Below, in pieces: positions 43,916 through 44,082 of a stretch of DNA of 44,082 nucleotides (position 1 is the first letter of the stretch; every line of letters begins with the position of its first letter). The translations under genes and the position numbers were made by a program. Location of the stretch: contig CANFXR010000015.1 in the NCBI GenBank assembly GCA_947451035.1, forward strand, positions 1-44,082. Reading direction: 5' to 3'. The notes below the pieces were generated by a model. That model saw only the letters and a program-made list of their open reading frames with translations, made no database searches and was not told the DNA's origin. Source of the stretch: Burkholderiales bacterium (lineage in GTDB: Bacteria; Pseudomonadota; Gammaproteobacteria; Burkholderiales; Burkholderiaceae_C).

Positions 43916-44082
43916 TCAGAGCAGCGGTGCGAGGGCCCGCTGCGCCTCGGCGCGCGACAGCGCGTTGCGCCGCGCCCAGTCGGCCAACTGGTCGTCGCCG
44001 ATCTTGCCGACGTTGAAGTAGCTGGCCTCGGGGTGGGCGATGTAGAAGCCGCTCACGCTGGCCGCCGGCGTCATGGCCCAGC
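43916..44082 (-). CDS. metH: Methionine synthase MetH (B12-dependent), C-terminal fragment
   Basis: The last 54 or so residues of a minus-strand gene that continues past the right edge. The sequence MTPAASVSGFYIAHPEAS, then YFNVGKIGDDQLADWARR and a final LAPLL matches the end of the MetH activation domain (the AdoMet-binding segment with MxPxASVSG and HP). Full MetH transfers a methyl group from methyltetrahydrofolate to homocysteine with cobalamin. In this order metH is often split in two; only the C-terminal part can be seen here. Confidence 0.88.
   Translation of the reverse strand, partial: WAMTPAASVSGFYIAHPEASYFNVGKIGDDQLADWARRNALSRAEAQRALAPLL

Overview
The window is about 44 kb of GC-rich, densely coding chromosome. 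Its gene content and order point to a betaproteobacterium of the order Burkholderiales, probably the Leptothrix/Rubrivivax/Comamonadaceae side. Supporting signs are the betaproteobacterial GshA type, the priA-hemE block beside an atpIBEFHAGDC operon, the glnK-amtB-gshA block with TorF-type porins, and the very GC-rich codon use. The taxon is an inference, because no rRNA is present. Nearly every gene is a recognisable housekeeping gene. I saw no insertion sequence, prophage, CRISPR array, tRNA or rRNA.

Layout. 1-5.4 kb: the 5' end of an ArfB-like ribosome-rescue hydrolase and alr on the minus strand, then divergent lplT, an EamA transporter, a glutathione peroxidase and an aromatic aminotransferase on the plus strand. 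5.5-9.5 kb: rep helicase and sppA (minus). 9.7-13.4 kb: katG with two tandem 3' hairpins, then a 54-residue rubredoxin overlapping its NAD-dependent reductase (plus). 13.4-17 kb: priA and hemE (minus), separated by an AT-rich gap of 445 bases with DnaA-box-like sequences. 17.1-20.2 kb: cysK, then a lemA-TPM-TPM cluster (plus). 20.3-27.7 kb: the complete nine-gene F1Fo ATP synthase operon (minus), with a good sigma-70-type promoter just before atpI. 27.8-32.1 kb: SMP-30 lactonase, aldose-1-epimerase, a GNAT acetyltransferase and the ABC-F ATPase Uup (minus). 32.15-34.0 kb: trhO and an RluA-family pseudouridine synthase overlapping by 4 bases (plus). 34-42.2 kb (all minus): two TorF-family porin paralogues, glnK, amtB, gshA, kup and gshB. 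42.4-43.9 kb: yifB/comM (plus), then the 3' end of metH (minus).

How genes work together. The most notable regulatory architecture is in the nitrogen region. Each of the two paralogous outer-membrane porins is preceded by a sigma-54 promoter match with one mismatch to the TGGCACG-N4-TTGCW consensus. The upstream one also has a perfect GCACC-N5-GGTGC NtrC-type palindrome about 118 bases before the predicted transcription start. The second porin is only 30 bases from glnK, so porin-glnK-amtB probably form one nitrogen-stress operon that includes an outer-membrane component. Other themes are peroxide and thiol defence (gpx, katG, rubredoxin system, gshA/gshB, cysK), potassium uptake placed inside the glutathione gene pair (gshA-kup-gshB), and replication/restart functions (rep, priA). 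No clearly novel multi-gene defence or mobile system is visible. The best candidates for follow-up are the NtrC/sigma-54 porins and the DnaA-box region between priA and hemE.
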